Below are positions 1 through 11,444 of a stretch of 64,000 bases of DNA, piece after piece. The DNA comes from Agarophyton chilense. Lineage: Eukaryota; Rhodophyta; Florideophyceae; Gracilariales; Gracilariaceae. Position 1 is the stretch's first letter. Every line of letters starts with the position of its first letter. The notes under the pieces were generated by a model that saw only the letters and a list, made by a program, of their open reading frames with translations, searched no databases and was not told the DNA's origin. The DNA lies in the NCBI GenBank assembly GCA_030374765.1, contig JARGXX010000113.1, positions 496,001 to 560,000 of the forward strand, read 5' to 3'. The translations under genes and the position numbers were made by a program.

Positions 1-458
1 GGGCTGACTATCTATTATAGCTCGTCCGGATCTCCGGTTAAGGAATCCTAAGCGAGGAACAGAATAGTCATGATGCCCATGTGGTCTCCTTTACTTGGAG
101 TCGGCGCTCAGCTCTGGTACACTTTTTACTGTGTACCAGGGTGAGTGCCCAGATAAATATATAAATAATACCCAGTAGTCAGCCATTTAGCCAAACCACT
201 GTATGGGTACGGTCCCTAGTGAACGTCTAGCTACAAAGGGTAGTAAAACCAGCCACGTGGATCGCCACTATATGCGCCGTTGCAAGCCACTCCACTCGTG
301 ATACCACGTATTCCAACAATTTACCCTGCCTCCTGGCATCCTACACTGTGTGCCGTTTCATATCACAAGTCTGATGATATCACTCACTTATGAGTTCTAA
401 CCGCGTATTCGCGAAAAATCAGCCTATCGGATTCCCCGACATAGTAGAATACTACAAC
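1..458 (+). repeat. Dispersed repeat R1, left copy (cut by window edge)
   Basis: This stretch matches the reverse complement of 54195-54651 along its whole length with scattered substitutions. It holds a TATA-rich patch near 155-170 and a strong hairpin at 103-149 (outer stem GGCGCTCA/TGAGTGCC, inner stem TGGTACAC/GTGTACCA). Near its end both copies open a short frame beginning MSSNR and containing PIGFPDIVEYY, after which they diverge. It could be an LTR or a non-autonomous element; the left boundary is outside the window. Confidence 0.75.
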
Positions 459-560
459 CTTCTTGGGTGCGGGTGGTGCGACAATTGCTGCTGCGGATGG
501 ATGCACCGAAACGGGTTCTAAGTAGGCTTCAATGAATCTTATGGGGAAAAAATCCGGTTT

Positions 561-1222
561 CTATTCGAAAGGCCAACGCGGCAATCGCCCGGATGGCAAC
601 AACGAAAGATCGGCATGAGTGATCACCACGCTGGAAAACGGCATCTGCGGGAACGAATCCGCGTTGTAGTCGTACCACAGAAACCCGGGCCCCTTCGTCC
701 AATTGGCTTCCAATGCGTACTGAAACAGCTTCACAGCATCTTCCAATAGAAAAACAGTAGCATGTAGAATGTTCTGAAGCCCCATCCCGGCCAACAGGCA
801 CACCAACTGGCACGGGAGCGGCAACAGCCGACCAGACTGCGTGTAATCTCCCCCCCCCCCCCCCCACAAGAATGATACAAGCGCGCATCAGCCGAATAAG
901 TAAACAGGACGACACCATCGTGGTCTGCCTGCACGAACGCCAAAAAGGCGAACAGGGCACAGTCGGCGTAGTCAACTTGCATCATCTTATGACCGAGCTG
1001 GTTCGAAACCAGAAGCTCCTCCGTATGGTACGCGATCACCGGCGGCTTTCGCACGGCGAGGTCGCGCGTCATGGTGGTACTTTTCCAAGCGAGAGGGCTG
1101 AGAACACACACAACGAGTTGGTCTTTTTTCTCCAAATGGAAGAACTCGACATTGTGCCAGCAGAAGAAATAATTTGTCAAGGCTCGAATCAGACTCTCTC
1201 TTGCGTAATGATCACACACCAC
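561..1222 (-). pseudogene. Relic of the gypsy antisense accessory gene (element H)
   Basis: Two adjoining minus-strand frames (about 731-1222, then 561-869) together resemble the middle of the accessory proteins of elements A and B. The first holds NVEFF, then PPVIAY and a hydrophobic stretch, matching NVEFF...PPVLAY in A. The second holds GRLLPLP and FLLEDAVKLFQYALE, matching GRIFFIP and YILKDLYSYLEQ in A. The frame changes at a run of 16 C at 850-865, so the gene is broken by homopolymer slippage. The N-terminal part upstream (1223-2300) is too decayed to read. No function is known for the family. Confidence 0.6.
850..865. repeat. Poly-C tract (16 C)
   Basis: An uninterrupted run of 16 cytosines lies exactly where the accessory relic of element H changes reading frame. 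It is probably the cause of the frameshift, or a length-variable or assembly-sensitive site. Confidence 0.9.
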
Positions 1223-2599
1223 TTTTCGAGATAACCACTAGAGCTTGTAATACGGCGGCCAAAATATGATCAAACCGAGTGGATTGGAACCTACTGCTGG
1301 GAACCCGGGGTCCTCGCTCATCAATTCAACAGGTTCTGCAACCGCACCTGGTAATCCCGTTTGTCAACGCCCCGCACGAACGGCATGTCGCACTTCCCTT
1401 TCGTTTTTTCAACCCCCGCGCCAGTAGCTCCCCGACAATGGTTCCATCATTCCTTCCACGCCGCAGCGCTCGTCCGTTTCGGGTTCCTTGTTGCCATTTA
1501 GGACAAGAGGCGGCTCGCGAGAAGACGCCCGAACCACCGTGCGTCCACATGTGCGTCCACATGTGCGTCCACATACTGATGACAGTACTGGGCATAGTAG
1601 ATCGCCGAAAACGGAAATACCGTCTACTTCCTGGGCCCGAGATGCGCACGGTGATAGCGGTGATCCAACTCCTGTCCCGGTAGTGGAACCGATCGGAAAG
1701 AGGCCAGCACGGGCGCATTCCTTGCTGCGCTACCAGGCGTAAACGACCCGCATTAACCTGCCATACAGCCCGGCTGTTGCGATATCTCCAACACACCTAC
1801 GGTCGTGGGGTCGCCGAAGTCTGAGTCCAAACAAACCAGAACTTCGCACGCATTTTCTCCCATTTATGCCAAAGGAACACCGAACGCAGGTCTCGAGTAT
1901 ATCTTACCGGTGCGGACCGACCCACTCTGGGTCGCGAAACGACCGTACGGGATTTATCGCCCTGGCACTCGCGCGCGCAAAGACCAAAGCGGGTGGCTCC
2001 TTCTTTGGTTGACACCAAACGGAAGTGGCCGTACTCACGCGCTTGAGTCTCCGATCAACAGCGCCACACACGCTTTCCTCAGAATTTTCGCACGGTATGT
2101 CGAAGCCGACCTCTCTCGAGTGGACAGAAGTGCCGAATGGCCGCGACTAAACAGAACGGATTGAGCATCACAGCCACACGGTTTAGAGGTTGCGCCGGCG
2201 TCGCGGAGGCTAGTGTCGGTTCTTTGCGAGGGCGCGAGGGCGCGAGATCGAATGCCCTGATCGCCATGTGTTTACAACCGCTGTGACATGCGTCCATTGC
2301 AGTTGCTCGCTCAGCATCATTGTTCGGAATCTTCCGACTGGCACAATCTCTCTCTCTCCTTCTTCCGCCCTCAAAAAACGGAGCGCTCTTTGTGAATGTG
2401 CTGTACAGTGAATGAACCGTGCGGATGAGCGGGAATGGAATGTCGAACGGCCGGTGGTATGGACAAGGCTGTTGATAGCCCCCCGCTCACGTGGGGCTGC
2501 CGCCAGCCCGAACAGAAATGCCGAGGCTGGACATGTGGATGATGGGATGGGAAGGAATTCCCCACTGTGGAATGGATGACGTAATAACGGGACGGTTAC
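1223..2599. other. No recognisable gene; probable rest of relic H
   Basis: Frames here are short and match no domain I know. By analogy with elements A and B this should hold the beginning of the antisense accessory gene and the start of the 3' LTR of H. The sequence is too diverged to confirm this. Confidence 0.3.
1539..1574. repeat. Three perfect copies of a 12-bp tandem repeat
   Basis: The unit GTGCGTCCACAT occurs three times head to tail (1539-1550, 1551-1562, 1563-1574). Being a multiple of three it keeps frame, and reads as a repeated MWTH on the minus strand, but no convincing gene contains it. Confidence 0.95.
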
Positions 2600-2957
2600 A
2601 AATAGATGAACACAAATGCGGCTTAATAGTTGTTTTATTTTTTAGTTAGAATAGGGTAGGCTTTAGGGCCTAAGCCTCGGGCCCCTTAGTACCCGAACTC
2701 GGCCATCACCCTTGTCAGTAAACGGTAAGCACGCCTAGCCTTACGCCTTCGTCGTCTGTGCAGATCAGCGGCTATTCCGAACGGTTTTAGTATAGGTTTA
2801 CAAGCCATCCCTCTCCTCCACACGTTCCTGACCGTGCCTGGTGGCAATAACCGCCCATTCTACCTACAGACAAGCGGTGCTTCCGTGTGTACGCGTGGTA
2901 CACTCACACACGACGCTCAACCGCTTGGTACAATCCTGCTTTTAAGAACTATCTCAC
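2600..2957 (+). mobile_element. Probable 3' LTR end of gypsy relic H
   Basis: Blocks of this region recur in the same order just before the primer-binding site of relic I (about 52990-53273): a CACCCTTG..AGTAAACGGTAA block, a block containing TGACCGT, and a terminal block with CTTTTAAGAACT ending in TCTCA. The end therefore behaves like an LTR terminus. After about 2957 the sequence turns into copia pol (element E), which suggests H inserted into E. The LTR start is not defined. Confidence 0.45.
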
Positions 2958-2959
2958 AC

Positions 2960-3222
2960 AACTACATTATACAATGTCTACCAGAGCCCGAATTTCCACG
3001 GGACACCAAGACTCTACCGCTTCGCATGATATACAAATACAATACGGACCCCCCATTCTTCCACAATTACCAGAACAGCTCGGTATGTCGTGACGGCCGA
3101 CAAAATGAAACCCGATTTGCACTTACACCCCGCCAAAATCACGACATTCACTACTGATCGGGCTTGCAGCCGACTAAGTTTGGTCATCGTAGCAACATAT
3201 GGACAACATGTGGAACACTTTG
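2960..3222 (+). pseudogene. Copia element E, fragment 1 (start of reverse transcriptase)
   Basis: The plus strand reads PLRMIYKYNTD, then after a frameshift ARYVVTAD, HPAKITTFT and ACSRLSLVIVATYG. This is the pattern of the N-terminal copia RT (W-V-[YF]-K-x-K, then A-R-L-V-x-R-G, then the conserved segment before DVKSAFL). The frame stops at the LTR of element A and resumes at 14432 with FDI*SAFLEEPF, so A sits exactly inside the DVKSAF motif. The gene is dead: frameshifted, with a stop in place of Lys in that motif. Confidence 0.7.
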
Positions 3223-3856
3223 TGTCGTACAATCACCTCTGGGGTTTGCTACTGTCTTGTCTCGGGAGCGTAGTGACCCTCAACCGTAGAGAGCGTGTTG
3301 ACGCTCAACATTAGAAGGTAGACGTAGTAAACCTCGATGGTAACAGGGCACCGTGAAAACCCGCCGGGGCAAACGGCAGGGCAACTAGCCTATACCGTGT
3401 ATGTGAACGATGGTAGGCGTCGACGCGCGGGAAAGCCTGTGTGGTAGTTGAGAAACGATGAACCAAAAGGTATAGTCGTGACCCAAGTGGTGCCTGTGTT
3501 TATCAGATTAGGATGGGGGAGGTGCAGTTCCCTATATGCAGTGGACTGCACTCTCCAGCTCACCCGGGAGGTGCCAGAAAGGCACGGTCTCTGACCTAGT
3601 GTCAGAGACCTGGCCAGCACTGGCTACAGTGCCAGGCGGCCACTCCACAACTGTACAAAAATAAATATAATTACAATTACAAGTACTAACAATTACTCAA
3701 CCAGAAGGTACATTTCAACACTACACGTGGCTGACAACACCTAGATAGTAGCTCGCCCGGAGCTGCGTGGCCGAAGATCCCTCGCATCCATCACCTACAG
3801 GGTCAGTGTAGTATATTGAAAACCTCAATGGTCAGACCTTCTGCCACTATACGACA
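3223..3856 (-). mobile_element. 3' LTR of element A
   Basis: Direct repeat of 13802-14431 with modest divergence. Its outer end on the plus strand starts TGTCGTAC. The inner end lies next to a G-rich stretch (minus-strand GGGTAGGGACGGGG) that fits a polypurine tract. A perfect 10-bp hairpin (3586-3595 with 3601-3610, loop CTAGT) is followed by further inverted repeats up to 3640. Confidence 0.88.
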
Positions 3857-5015
3857 GACCCCGTCCCTACCCGTGAGGCACGCCCTGTGTCTCCTTCCAT
3901 CGACCCATAGAGGTGTAGCGAGCGACAGCGGCGCGGGCATCGGAGTGGTGTCCGCGCGCGGCGCGCGATCTCTTGAGGTTCAGAACTCGGCTCCCATATC
4001 GGTTGGGGATGGCGCGCGGAGACGTCGCCGCACAAATTGAGCGACAACGATTCAGGTAGGGACTGTTATGAGGGCGATGCAGTGTAACTAGCCCTCTCGC
4101 GGACACCGTTTCGGTAGTGACCCTGCCTGCTTGCGATTCTGCTTCCGCATAGCCCCCCTGTCTAACCAAGTTGGTGTCTCACCTTTTCCCGGTTACTCAA
4201 ACTTCAGTTCTCTCCTACGTCCCTGCGCAGCGCCGTCCCGCCTGGTCGTTCCCACGGCTCAACAACCCTTCAGGTAGTGCTGCACTTAATTGGCGGCGTC
4301 GCGACCGAAACCGTTTGTCCGGCTTTTCCCTGAAGGTTTCCTGGTTTCTCGACCTTTCAGGCTTCGTCTACCTTGTAAGGATTGACTCGTGGCGCCGGTG
4401 GGGCCTGAGCCTGCGTCGATACAAACATTGAGGTGCTGGCCTGGGTCCGTGGAGGAAGCTTCCGGTTGTGAGACCTTATTGGTGTTGAGCGGCCCCATCG
4501 GTAATTACGCGACCTTTTTCCGGTTTTGCTTTCCGGTTTAACCTCAAGGCAATGACAGGATCGTGCCGGCTCCGCGCACGCGTTCGAACCCATTCGGTAC
4601 CACGTCGGTGCGCCTCGCGCCGCATCGTGGATTCGTCACTTATACCTCGAAGGGGTGGGTCGTCCCCAATAGCAGCACCAGTTCTCGAGAGACTTGAGAT
4701 GCCGGTTACCATTGAGGTTGGAGAAGTCGGAGATTCCGAGGGGATTGATACCCCTGCAAATATGCCTTTGAGGTCGGATTGGTCCCGTTCCACGATAGCT
4801 CAAAGGTTTAGACCCGCTCGCGACCGCACGCCGGCCACTGTTGTACCCGAAAGGTCAGTTTCGGTACTACAAAAAGGTTGGATCCGTTGGCCGTCTCCTC
4901 AGAACGGACCGAGGAGGCTCTACTTCAGAAGGATGAATACCCGCTGGTGTTCACCGCGGTGGTGGAGGTCGAGTCATCACCTCGTTCGTCGGGTCGAGCT
5001 ACGGCCTTGCCAACC
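3857..5015 (+). other. Leader region of the element A accessory gene
   Basis: This lies between the 3' LTR and the first in-frame ATG of the antisense gene. A plus-strand frame at 4552-5073 contains EVGEVGDSEGIDTP, and the relic C copy at 56880 keeps VGDSEGM. That segment was therefore probably translated in the ancestor and joined to the main frame, now shifted. No clear promoter is identifiable. Confidence 0.4.
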
Positions 5016-7008
5016 ATGTCAGGTAGCGGCCGATCTCGTGGCCGTGGACGCGGTGGTATTACCAAGAGGGTGACTCGCTCCAATTCGCGAACGCCTACCA
5101 ACATTTGGTTTCGCAGCATGCCTGTCCCTGCGACTCAGGTCTCCTCTGGGACTCCCGCTGACCCGTACCAACGCAGTGGAGGACTTCCTTCGACGATTCA
5201 AACCAATTGGGCTCACAATCTCGCGTTCGGTGCGGCGAACCGGACGACGAGTCAGTATGGACCTTTTGGTATTACCTTCGACCAGGTGACGAACAATGAC
5301 CTGTTGAAGCACGATTGGCCTGTGGAGGTGGGGAATTCGTCACTACCGGCAGCTCTTACCAGACCACAATTGGATCCCTACGTGGGTTTTTCCCGTTGGA
5401 ACTGCGAGCGCCTTTGCTCCGTTCCATTGCTTTTGAAGAAACGGGACCAAGAGTCTCAACCTCGTCAGGGTCGACTGGAATGTTACCAGAGTCGGCAGCG
5501 TCATACACCTTTGAGGTATTTCATCCCGCCGTTATATCCGAGTGACTTGCCGTATGTGCGCATCGAACAGGAGCTGGATTATTACCGTCGATTTGTGGCG
5601 CAAGTGTGCCAGTACCCGCCTATTCCGGAGACTTACCTTCCGGTTTCACATGACTTGGTTTCCCTGAATCGGCCTTTCACCACTATCAATTGGGCTGACC
5701 GTAGTAGGTGGGGCGAGAATGCAGCGACGGAGAGTCGCGTTCGCACTCGCAACTCGAACACTCGCGTTATGCATATGTTTCATAACGTCGAGTTCTTCTC
5801 ACAACCTACGAAGGACAGACGCGATTGGTACGTGCTTCGACCAGAGTGGTGGGAATTCTATCAAGTTCTGTTATCACTAAGCGTGCCCACTCCGCCGGTC
5901 TTGGCGTACTTCGGGAGTGAGATTTCCCGGAACCTAGAGCGGTATTACCTCATTTGGTCGATTTCCCTCTCGGAGTGGACCGTATTGGTTACCATCCTGG
6001 CTCTGGAGGCCGCCCGTTACTATATCGATTGGGATTGTCGCAATCCCGATTCTGACATATATCGAGATGGTGTTCAACCTGTAGGTCGCATCTTCTTCAT
6101 ACCTCTGAGGGTTGCCCAGGATATTTCCCGATTTGGTTACGAGAACATCATTGAGGGGACTGATTATATCTTGAAGGATTTGTACTCGTATCTCGAGCAG
6201 AGCAAGAACTACCATTGGGATTCCCCATCAAGGTTGGGAGGTTTTCGATCCCGCAACTTGGGAGATTGTGCCTCGCCACGACCAATACTATCCCGGGGAG
6301 CCTCCTGTTTATGGAGCTCGCGCGAGCCCCGAACCTTATCATGGTACTATGGAGACACCAGTTGGTCGTTTTGCTGGTCCCTTCCCGTCCGAGCCGTTAC
6401 CTCAAGGTCGTAAGTCGCATTTCCCTACGGGTGTGACTCCTACTCAACAGAGCTTCTCGCGGGTTGCTGGTCCGGTTCGACCTCTGTTGGCGGGTATTGC
6501 TCGTCCTCCGCCTCAACCTATGATGGTTTTTCCGGCCGTGGTCGGTTTGCTGTCTCGAATTCGCCAGTCTTGCTTTCAGAGGGCTGGGCCTACCTCCGTG
6601 GTTGCTGCATTAGCGCTCCTTGAAGGTTTGCTGCCGCGCCATGCGCAATACATGAAGGCGCTGAACCAACTTGGGGAGTTCCGGAATCAGTTCCAGTTGG
6701 ACTTGTACCAACTGGCCACCCGTCAAGTTGCCAATCTGGCAAGCGTCTCTGCTGGTGCGCCATCTGATCCTTTGAAAGAGCCCCTTCTAGGTGCTAACTT
6801 GAACCCTGCGGTTTTGAAACCTGCTCCGGCCGTTTCTTTCGATCATCCTCTTTTGGTTTCGACTCCTCTACCCAGTGGCGGGGCTACCGCTCCTTCGCTA
6901 CCTCTTAGGTCGATGGCTCCTAGCATTTCCGCAGGTTTTCCTCCGTGGGTAGTCACTAACACGGGTCCTCCTGATTCCATTGCTCCTAAACCGACAGGTC
7001 CTTCTTAA
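5016..7008 (+). CDS. Antisense accessory protein of gypsy element A (unknown function, one frameshift)
   Basis: This is a long gene on the strand opposite to gag-pol, starting with ATG at 5016 (MSGSGRSRGRGRGG, an Arg/Gly-rich tail) and ending at 7008. It needs one frame change near 6220-6240, where the frame moves from YHWDSP to WEVFDPATWEIV. Total length is about 660 residues. The middle is rich in Trp, Tyr and Phe. The segment HNVEFF...WYVLRPEWWEF...PPVLAYF...SISLSEWTV matches the accessory protein of element B (PDWWSSLE...PPVFTYV...VVVSEWAV) and relics C and H. The C-terminal part (PVVGLLSRIRQSCFQ) is shared only with C. I recognise no enzyme motif, signal peptide or membrane anchor, and do not know its function. 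Extra antisense genes at this position are known in some plant Tat-lineage gypsy elements, but homology to those is not shown. Confidence 0.75.
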
Positions 7009-7168
7009 AGTAAACTGTTGTCTCTTCTTTTCTCCTCTACTGTTACACTTGGTTGTGCTTTCGTGTCCTCCCTTGTAGGTATTCGGACACACATATGCGT
7101 CCACCTTCTGCGGAAAACGACGTCTTCTCTCCCCCTTCCTTAGGCCTGAGTACCACGAGGGTCTAAGG
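7009..7168. other. Convergent gap between accessory gene and chromodomain (element A)
   Basis: Only about 160 bp separate the two convergent reading frames. It holds T-rich stretches just after the accessory stop (around 7018-7040) that could serve 3' end formation. Transcripts from the two strands would overlap here unless terminated very tightly. Confidence 0.5.
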
Positions 7169-7345
7169 TTAGCCGTCTACAGGCATCGGCTCCTTGCGAC
7201 AGCGCCAATACCTGATACGGAAGTGTGGGGGTATTGCCGCTGGGGGTTCAAGGGTGTCCCCTTCTGGGCCCCAGCCGTACCACCTGACGGTGTACTTCAG
7301 ACCAATGTAGGTTCGCGTGTGGCCCACAAGACGGTCAACAGGAAA
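7169..7345 (-). CDS. Chromodomain of element A pol, beyond an in-frame stop
   Basis: The pol frame continues past the TAA at 7346-7348 for 58 more codons with no further stop. It reads VDRLVGHTRTYIG, KYTVRWYGWGPEGDTLEP and FRIRYW. This is a chromo domain: aromatic and charged strand, then W-Y-G-[YW]-G-P-E-x-D-T-x-E-P. It aligns with the chromodomain of element B (VLDRIVGHSYDGYG, YRTRWYGYGPEWDTPEP). Chromodomains on gypsy integrases tether integration to modified histones. Relic C has AAA (Lys) instead of the stop, so the stop is probably a mutation. Confidence 0.75.
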   Translation of the reverse strand, partial: FPVDRLVGHTRTYIGLKYTVRWYGWGPEGDTLEPPAAIPPHFRIRYWRCRKEPMPVDG

Positions 7346-9661
7346 TTAATCTGAGGTTTGGTCCTGATCTTTCGGGGGAACGCCACCTCGAGGGTTCATA
7401 TGTTCCGAGTTGGGAGCTTCGTTTGTGGGAGCCGGGTCGGGAGCTCTCGCTGTTTCCGTGTGAGGTTCCATTTCCGTCCCTGTTAGAGGGTTGTAATCCG
7501 GATCATCCCGTTGTAGTTCATCCTTCACCACAATTGGGGCAGGGTCCTCCGAGAGTCGAGTGCGCAGAGCTACCGCTCTCGGCTCTCGGGCTGAGGTGCC
7601 CGCCTCCATGCGATGTTGAACCGTTTCAGGTGCTCCCGTAATACGGTCAATTGATATTGTATTCGGTATTCCATGTTGGTCAACCGTAACGGTGTGGTCT
7701 GATGCGTTCAATACCTTATAATAAGGTCCCACTGATTTGGGTAGAAGCTTCGAATTGATATATCTTTCAATGGCTTCATCGTCTGCTTCATCACCCGGTC
7801 GTGGTCTTTTACCTGAAGGTGAGTTGTCTATGTAGACATATTGTTCCAAAGATACAGAGACCACTTTGGTTACCCTACGATCGTAGTCGGCCTTGTACCG
7901 CTTCTGGGCTGCAGTGAGGCGGCTCTCTGTATGTTTGAGAGCCCTCCTCAACCTCACAAGGGTATTCCGCTTGAACTGGGCAGGGGTAAGTGCGCCAGCT
8001 GCAGTGCTGGTGGTATGATCTCCCTGCACTACCATACCTGGGGGGTGTCGCGCAGGAACCAAATCAAAGGGAGTCGTCTGCGTTGACAGGTGTACCTGAA
8101 GGTTATAGGAATAGATGAGCGGTTGCACCAGCTCATCCAACCCAGTTTGGTGCTCTTCCGTATAGTGTCGTAGCCTTGATACCAATGTGTGGTTAAAGCG
8201 CTCGACCTGTCGGTTCGTCTGCGGGTGGTAGGCAGTAGTGAAATAGTGCTTGATACCCAAGAGGTTACAGACTGCTTTGAAGAATTTCGATGCCATGTTT
8301 GAACCATTATCGGTAATTAGGTACAGTGGTGCAACATACGGGTAGACCCAATTGTTGAGGAACGCAATCGCCACCGTGGTTGACTTCATCTCCTTTAAAG
8401 GTATCGCTCTCGTGAGCTTCGATAACCTATCGGTGATCACTAGAATGTGCTGATACCCGTTCTTGGTCTTGGGAAGTGGTCCTAGAAGGTCTATCGCAAC
8501 AAACTCCAGCGGACCCGCTGCTGGAAATAGCTTGAGGTACTTTCGATGCTTTCGAAAATCACCGCGGGTACGAACACAAGATTCGCATTGACCTACAAAG
8601 GTATAGACATCATGAGCCATATGAGGCCAATAGAACCATTGTGTCAAGGTGTAATACATCCTGGTGGCACCGGGGTGTCCCGATAGTCGCGGGTAGTGCG
8701 CGAGATACAAGACTCTCAGGCGCAGTGCCTTCGGAACCACCTTTTGAAGGATACCATCCAAGGTTGACCTTCTCACGATGTACCCATTGTGGTCCACATC
8801 GAATGGTGATCTTTTGAAACCAATTTGGTCAGCCAGGGTTCTGCAGTACGCATCCTGGGCCTGTTCTCGTAGAAATTCCTCTCAGGTTACGGGCATGACG
8901 TTCGTTTCCTCTAAGGTCAGTATCTGCGTTGCCATGTCGGTGTTCCGCAAGGCACCTTCTTCAGGTAAGTCCCAACCTTCTAGGTGTTCGCCGGTACCAT
9001 TTTGGTTTGATGACCCCAAAAAGCAAGGGATATCATCTTCCACCGGTTCTGTCTCTAACCCTGAGGTGTTTAAGCGTGACATAGCGTCAGCTATGTTGTG
9101 TTTGATACCTGGACGGTACTGTACGTCGTATTCAAACTCTGACAGTCTCAACCTCCAACGGGCAAGTCTACCAAACGCATCTGCGAGTCCGAGGATCCAC
9201 CTCAAGGCGTCGTGGTCCGTGCGCAACGTAAAGCGCTCACCATACAGGTATGGACGCAACATCATCATGCTCCACACTACTGATAGACATTCCTTCTCGG
9301 TTACCGTGTAGTTCTGCACCGCCTCATTCATAGCGCGGCTCCAGTATCCTATAGATAATTTGTCTCCGTTGTACTGCTCCTGCATGAGAGAAGAACCAAT
9401 TTGGGCATGGGATGCATCTGTATCCAGCGTATACGGTAGACCTGTTTTCGGTAACGCTAAGATTGGCGGCGACAACAGCGCTCGTTTCAATTCCTCCAAG
9501 GTATCCATTTCGTCGTTCGATAGATTCTCAAACCGTTCAGGTTCACCTTTCTGGAGCTTCTTGTTGAGGGGAGCCGCTATTTTCGCGAATCCCTTCACGA
9601 AGCGACGATAGATGTTACATAAACCTATAAAAGATCGTACGTCTGTCTGGGATCGTGGCAA
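7346..9661 (-). pseudogene. Element A pol, C-terminal half: RNase H and integrase
   Basis: The minus-strand frame first gives the RT connection and RNase H (SFIGLCNIYRRF, DTDASHAQIG, KECLSVVW, TDHDALRWIL, HNIADAMSRL). A TGA at 8882-8884 then interrupts the linker (MPVT*EEFLREQ). The integrase follows: a zinc module with H-x-H and CESC, then the D-D-E core with VAIDLLGP, ITDNGS and RQVERFN, all three acidic residues present. The C-terminal tail runs to TAA at 7346, after which the chromodomain continues in frame. The stop and the frameshifts upstream make full-length Pol unlikely. Confidence 0.85.
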
Positions 9662-9779
9662 CTTGACCTCCTGTACGGCTCTAATGTTGCTTGGGCAACC
9701 TCTAGGGTACCACGGCCTATGATGTGGCCCAGGTATTCAACCGTTCTGGTAAAGAAGACGCATTCGCTAAGCTTCAGCG

Positions 9780-11444
9780 TCACCCCGCCTCAGCTAGGAG
9801 GGTTAGTACGGTGCGTAAGTGAGCAAAATGCTCTTCTACCGATCTGGAGTAGATGATTAAATCATCGATGTATACCAAGGCGGTTGTCCATTTAACCTTC
9901 GAAAGGATGATGTCCAGCGCCCTTTGAAAGGTGGCTGGAGCATTGCGCAACCCGAAAGGCATCCGCGTGAAGCGAAAGAAACCTGCATGGCACGTGAAGG
10001 TCGTTTTGTCTCGATCTTCCTCACCTACGGGTACCTGCCAATAACCACAATTGGCATCCAACGTGGTAAATATCTACGCATCTCCCAAGGAATCGATGCA
10101 CTCATCCATTATAGGTATCGGGTACGAATCCCTGATGGTCATGCTATTGAGCCTCCTGTAGTCCACACAAAACCTCATACGGTTAACCCCTTTCTTCTGA
10201 ACCAGAACCACGGGACTAGCCCAATCTGAGTTGGCTAGTTCAATTACACGTTCTTGGAGCATTCGCTCCACTTCTTTGAGTTCTACTTCTCTCGCCTTCA
10301 GACCTGCACGGTATGGTTGCTGATAAATCGGCTTCGAGTCAGGGAGGAGCTCGATGCGATGCTGTGTGGCCTTAATTTGGCCCGGATGGCCTGACCACAT
10401 GGTTTCTAACTCCTCCAGAAGGTCGATAATACGGCTCCGCAGTTGACCGTTTTCTTCACCGATCTGGACTGTATCTTGCCATTGCCTGTCAGGGTCCGGT
10501 TTCTGTTCTTTGTCTACCGATGCCTTATTGGTTACCTTTGCTTCCAAGTTGGTATTTATCGATACCTTTGTGGTTGTGGACGCATTTGCGTACCTCCCTT
10601 CCTTATCGAAGGCGACCTCGCCGAGATCAGTGTGAGCTACGGTGAAGACCCCTTGTGGTGCCGGTAGTTCGATGCCAACATTGGCATTTTTCGGCAACTT
10701 CACGTCATGACTGCTGAAGTTGCTGAGACACACCTTCAAGGGTTGATTTGGGATGTTGTCGACAATCCAGTTGGCCATCAAGGTGAGGTGTCGATGTGCT
10801 AACCTCGGATGGTTTTGTAGTATGACCAGCCCGGGGGTGGCACACGACACCGGTACCAATATTTGGTGCATTGGCGGGATAAAAACCTGTTTGGAAATGC
10901 GCATTTTGTTGGAGACCGTTTCGGTGGATATCATCTTTTCCAGTTTGACGAACCATCCCCGTTTGGTTTCCGTATTACCTAAAATGGCAATTCGTCCCCC
11001 GTAACGTAGGGCAACGGTACGGAAACCAGGAAGGATTGCTTTGACATGTCTGTCAATGAAGTTCGTACCTAGTAGGCTGTCTGTTGGTAAACGGTCGACA
11101 ATAAAGAACTGCAGTCTTACCTTGAGGTCTCCGAGCTGCACCACAGTGGTGAGCATACCTCGAAGTTTTAATGGGCGCTCATTTGCATCCACCAGCGGGT
11201 TGTTGTCGGGAGGTCGGCTCAGGTTTCGCAGTACCTCCTCAGGTATGACGCAGGAGTTCAGGACGTTTGGGCCGGCCCCCGTATCCAACACGCAGGTGAC
11301 CGGAACCGCAAGGCGATCGGAGAAACACATTGAAGCACGTACTTTATACTTATTGTACTTCATATGACAAACCGGAATGTTCTCTTCCATCTTCAAGGTT
11401 CTGGGTAACGATTGGCCTTCCGATTGCAGGTTGGGTTCGGCCAT
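9780..11444 (-). pseudogene. Element A pol, N-terminal half: protease and reverse transcriptase
   Basis: The frame starts with an ATG overlapping the gag stop (TAATG at 11442-11446). It has a retropepsin active site VLDTGAGPN, then the RT: KKGVNRMRFCVDYRRLN, SYPIPIMDECIDSLGDA, MPFGLRNAPATFQR and the catalytic YIDD. A TAG at 10074-10076 interrupts it within LGDA*IFTTLDAN, where element B reads LGDATVFTALDAN. Near 9780 and again near 9690 the frame shifts. The catalytic residues are otherwise intact, so inactivation looks fairly recent. Confidence 0.85.
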
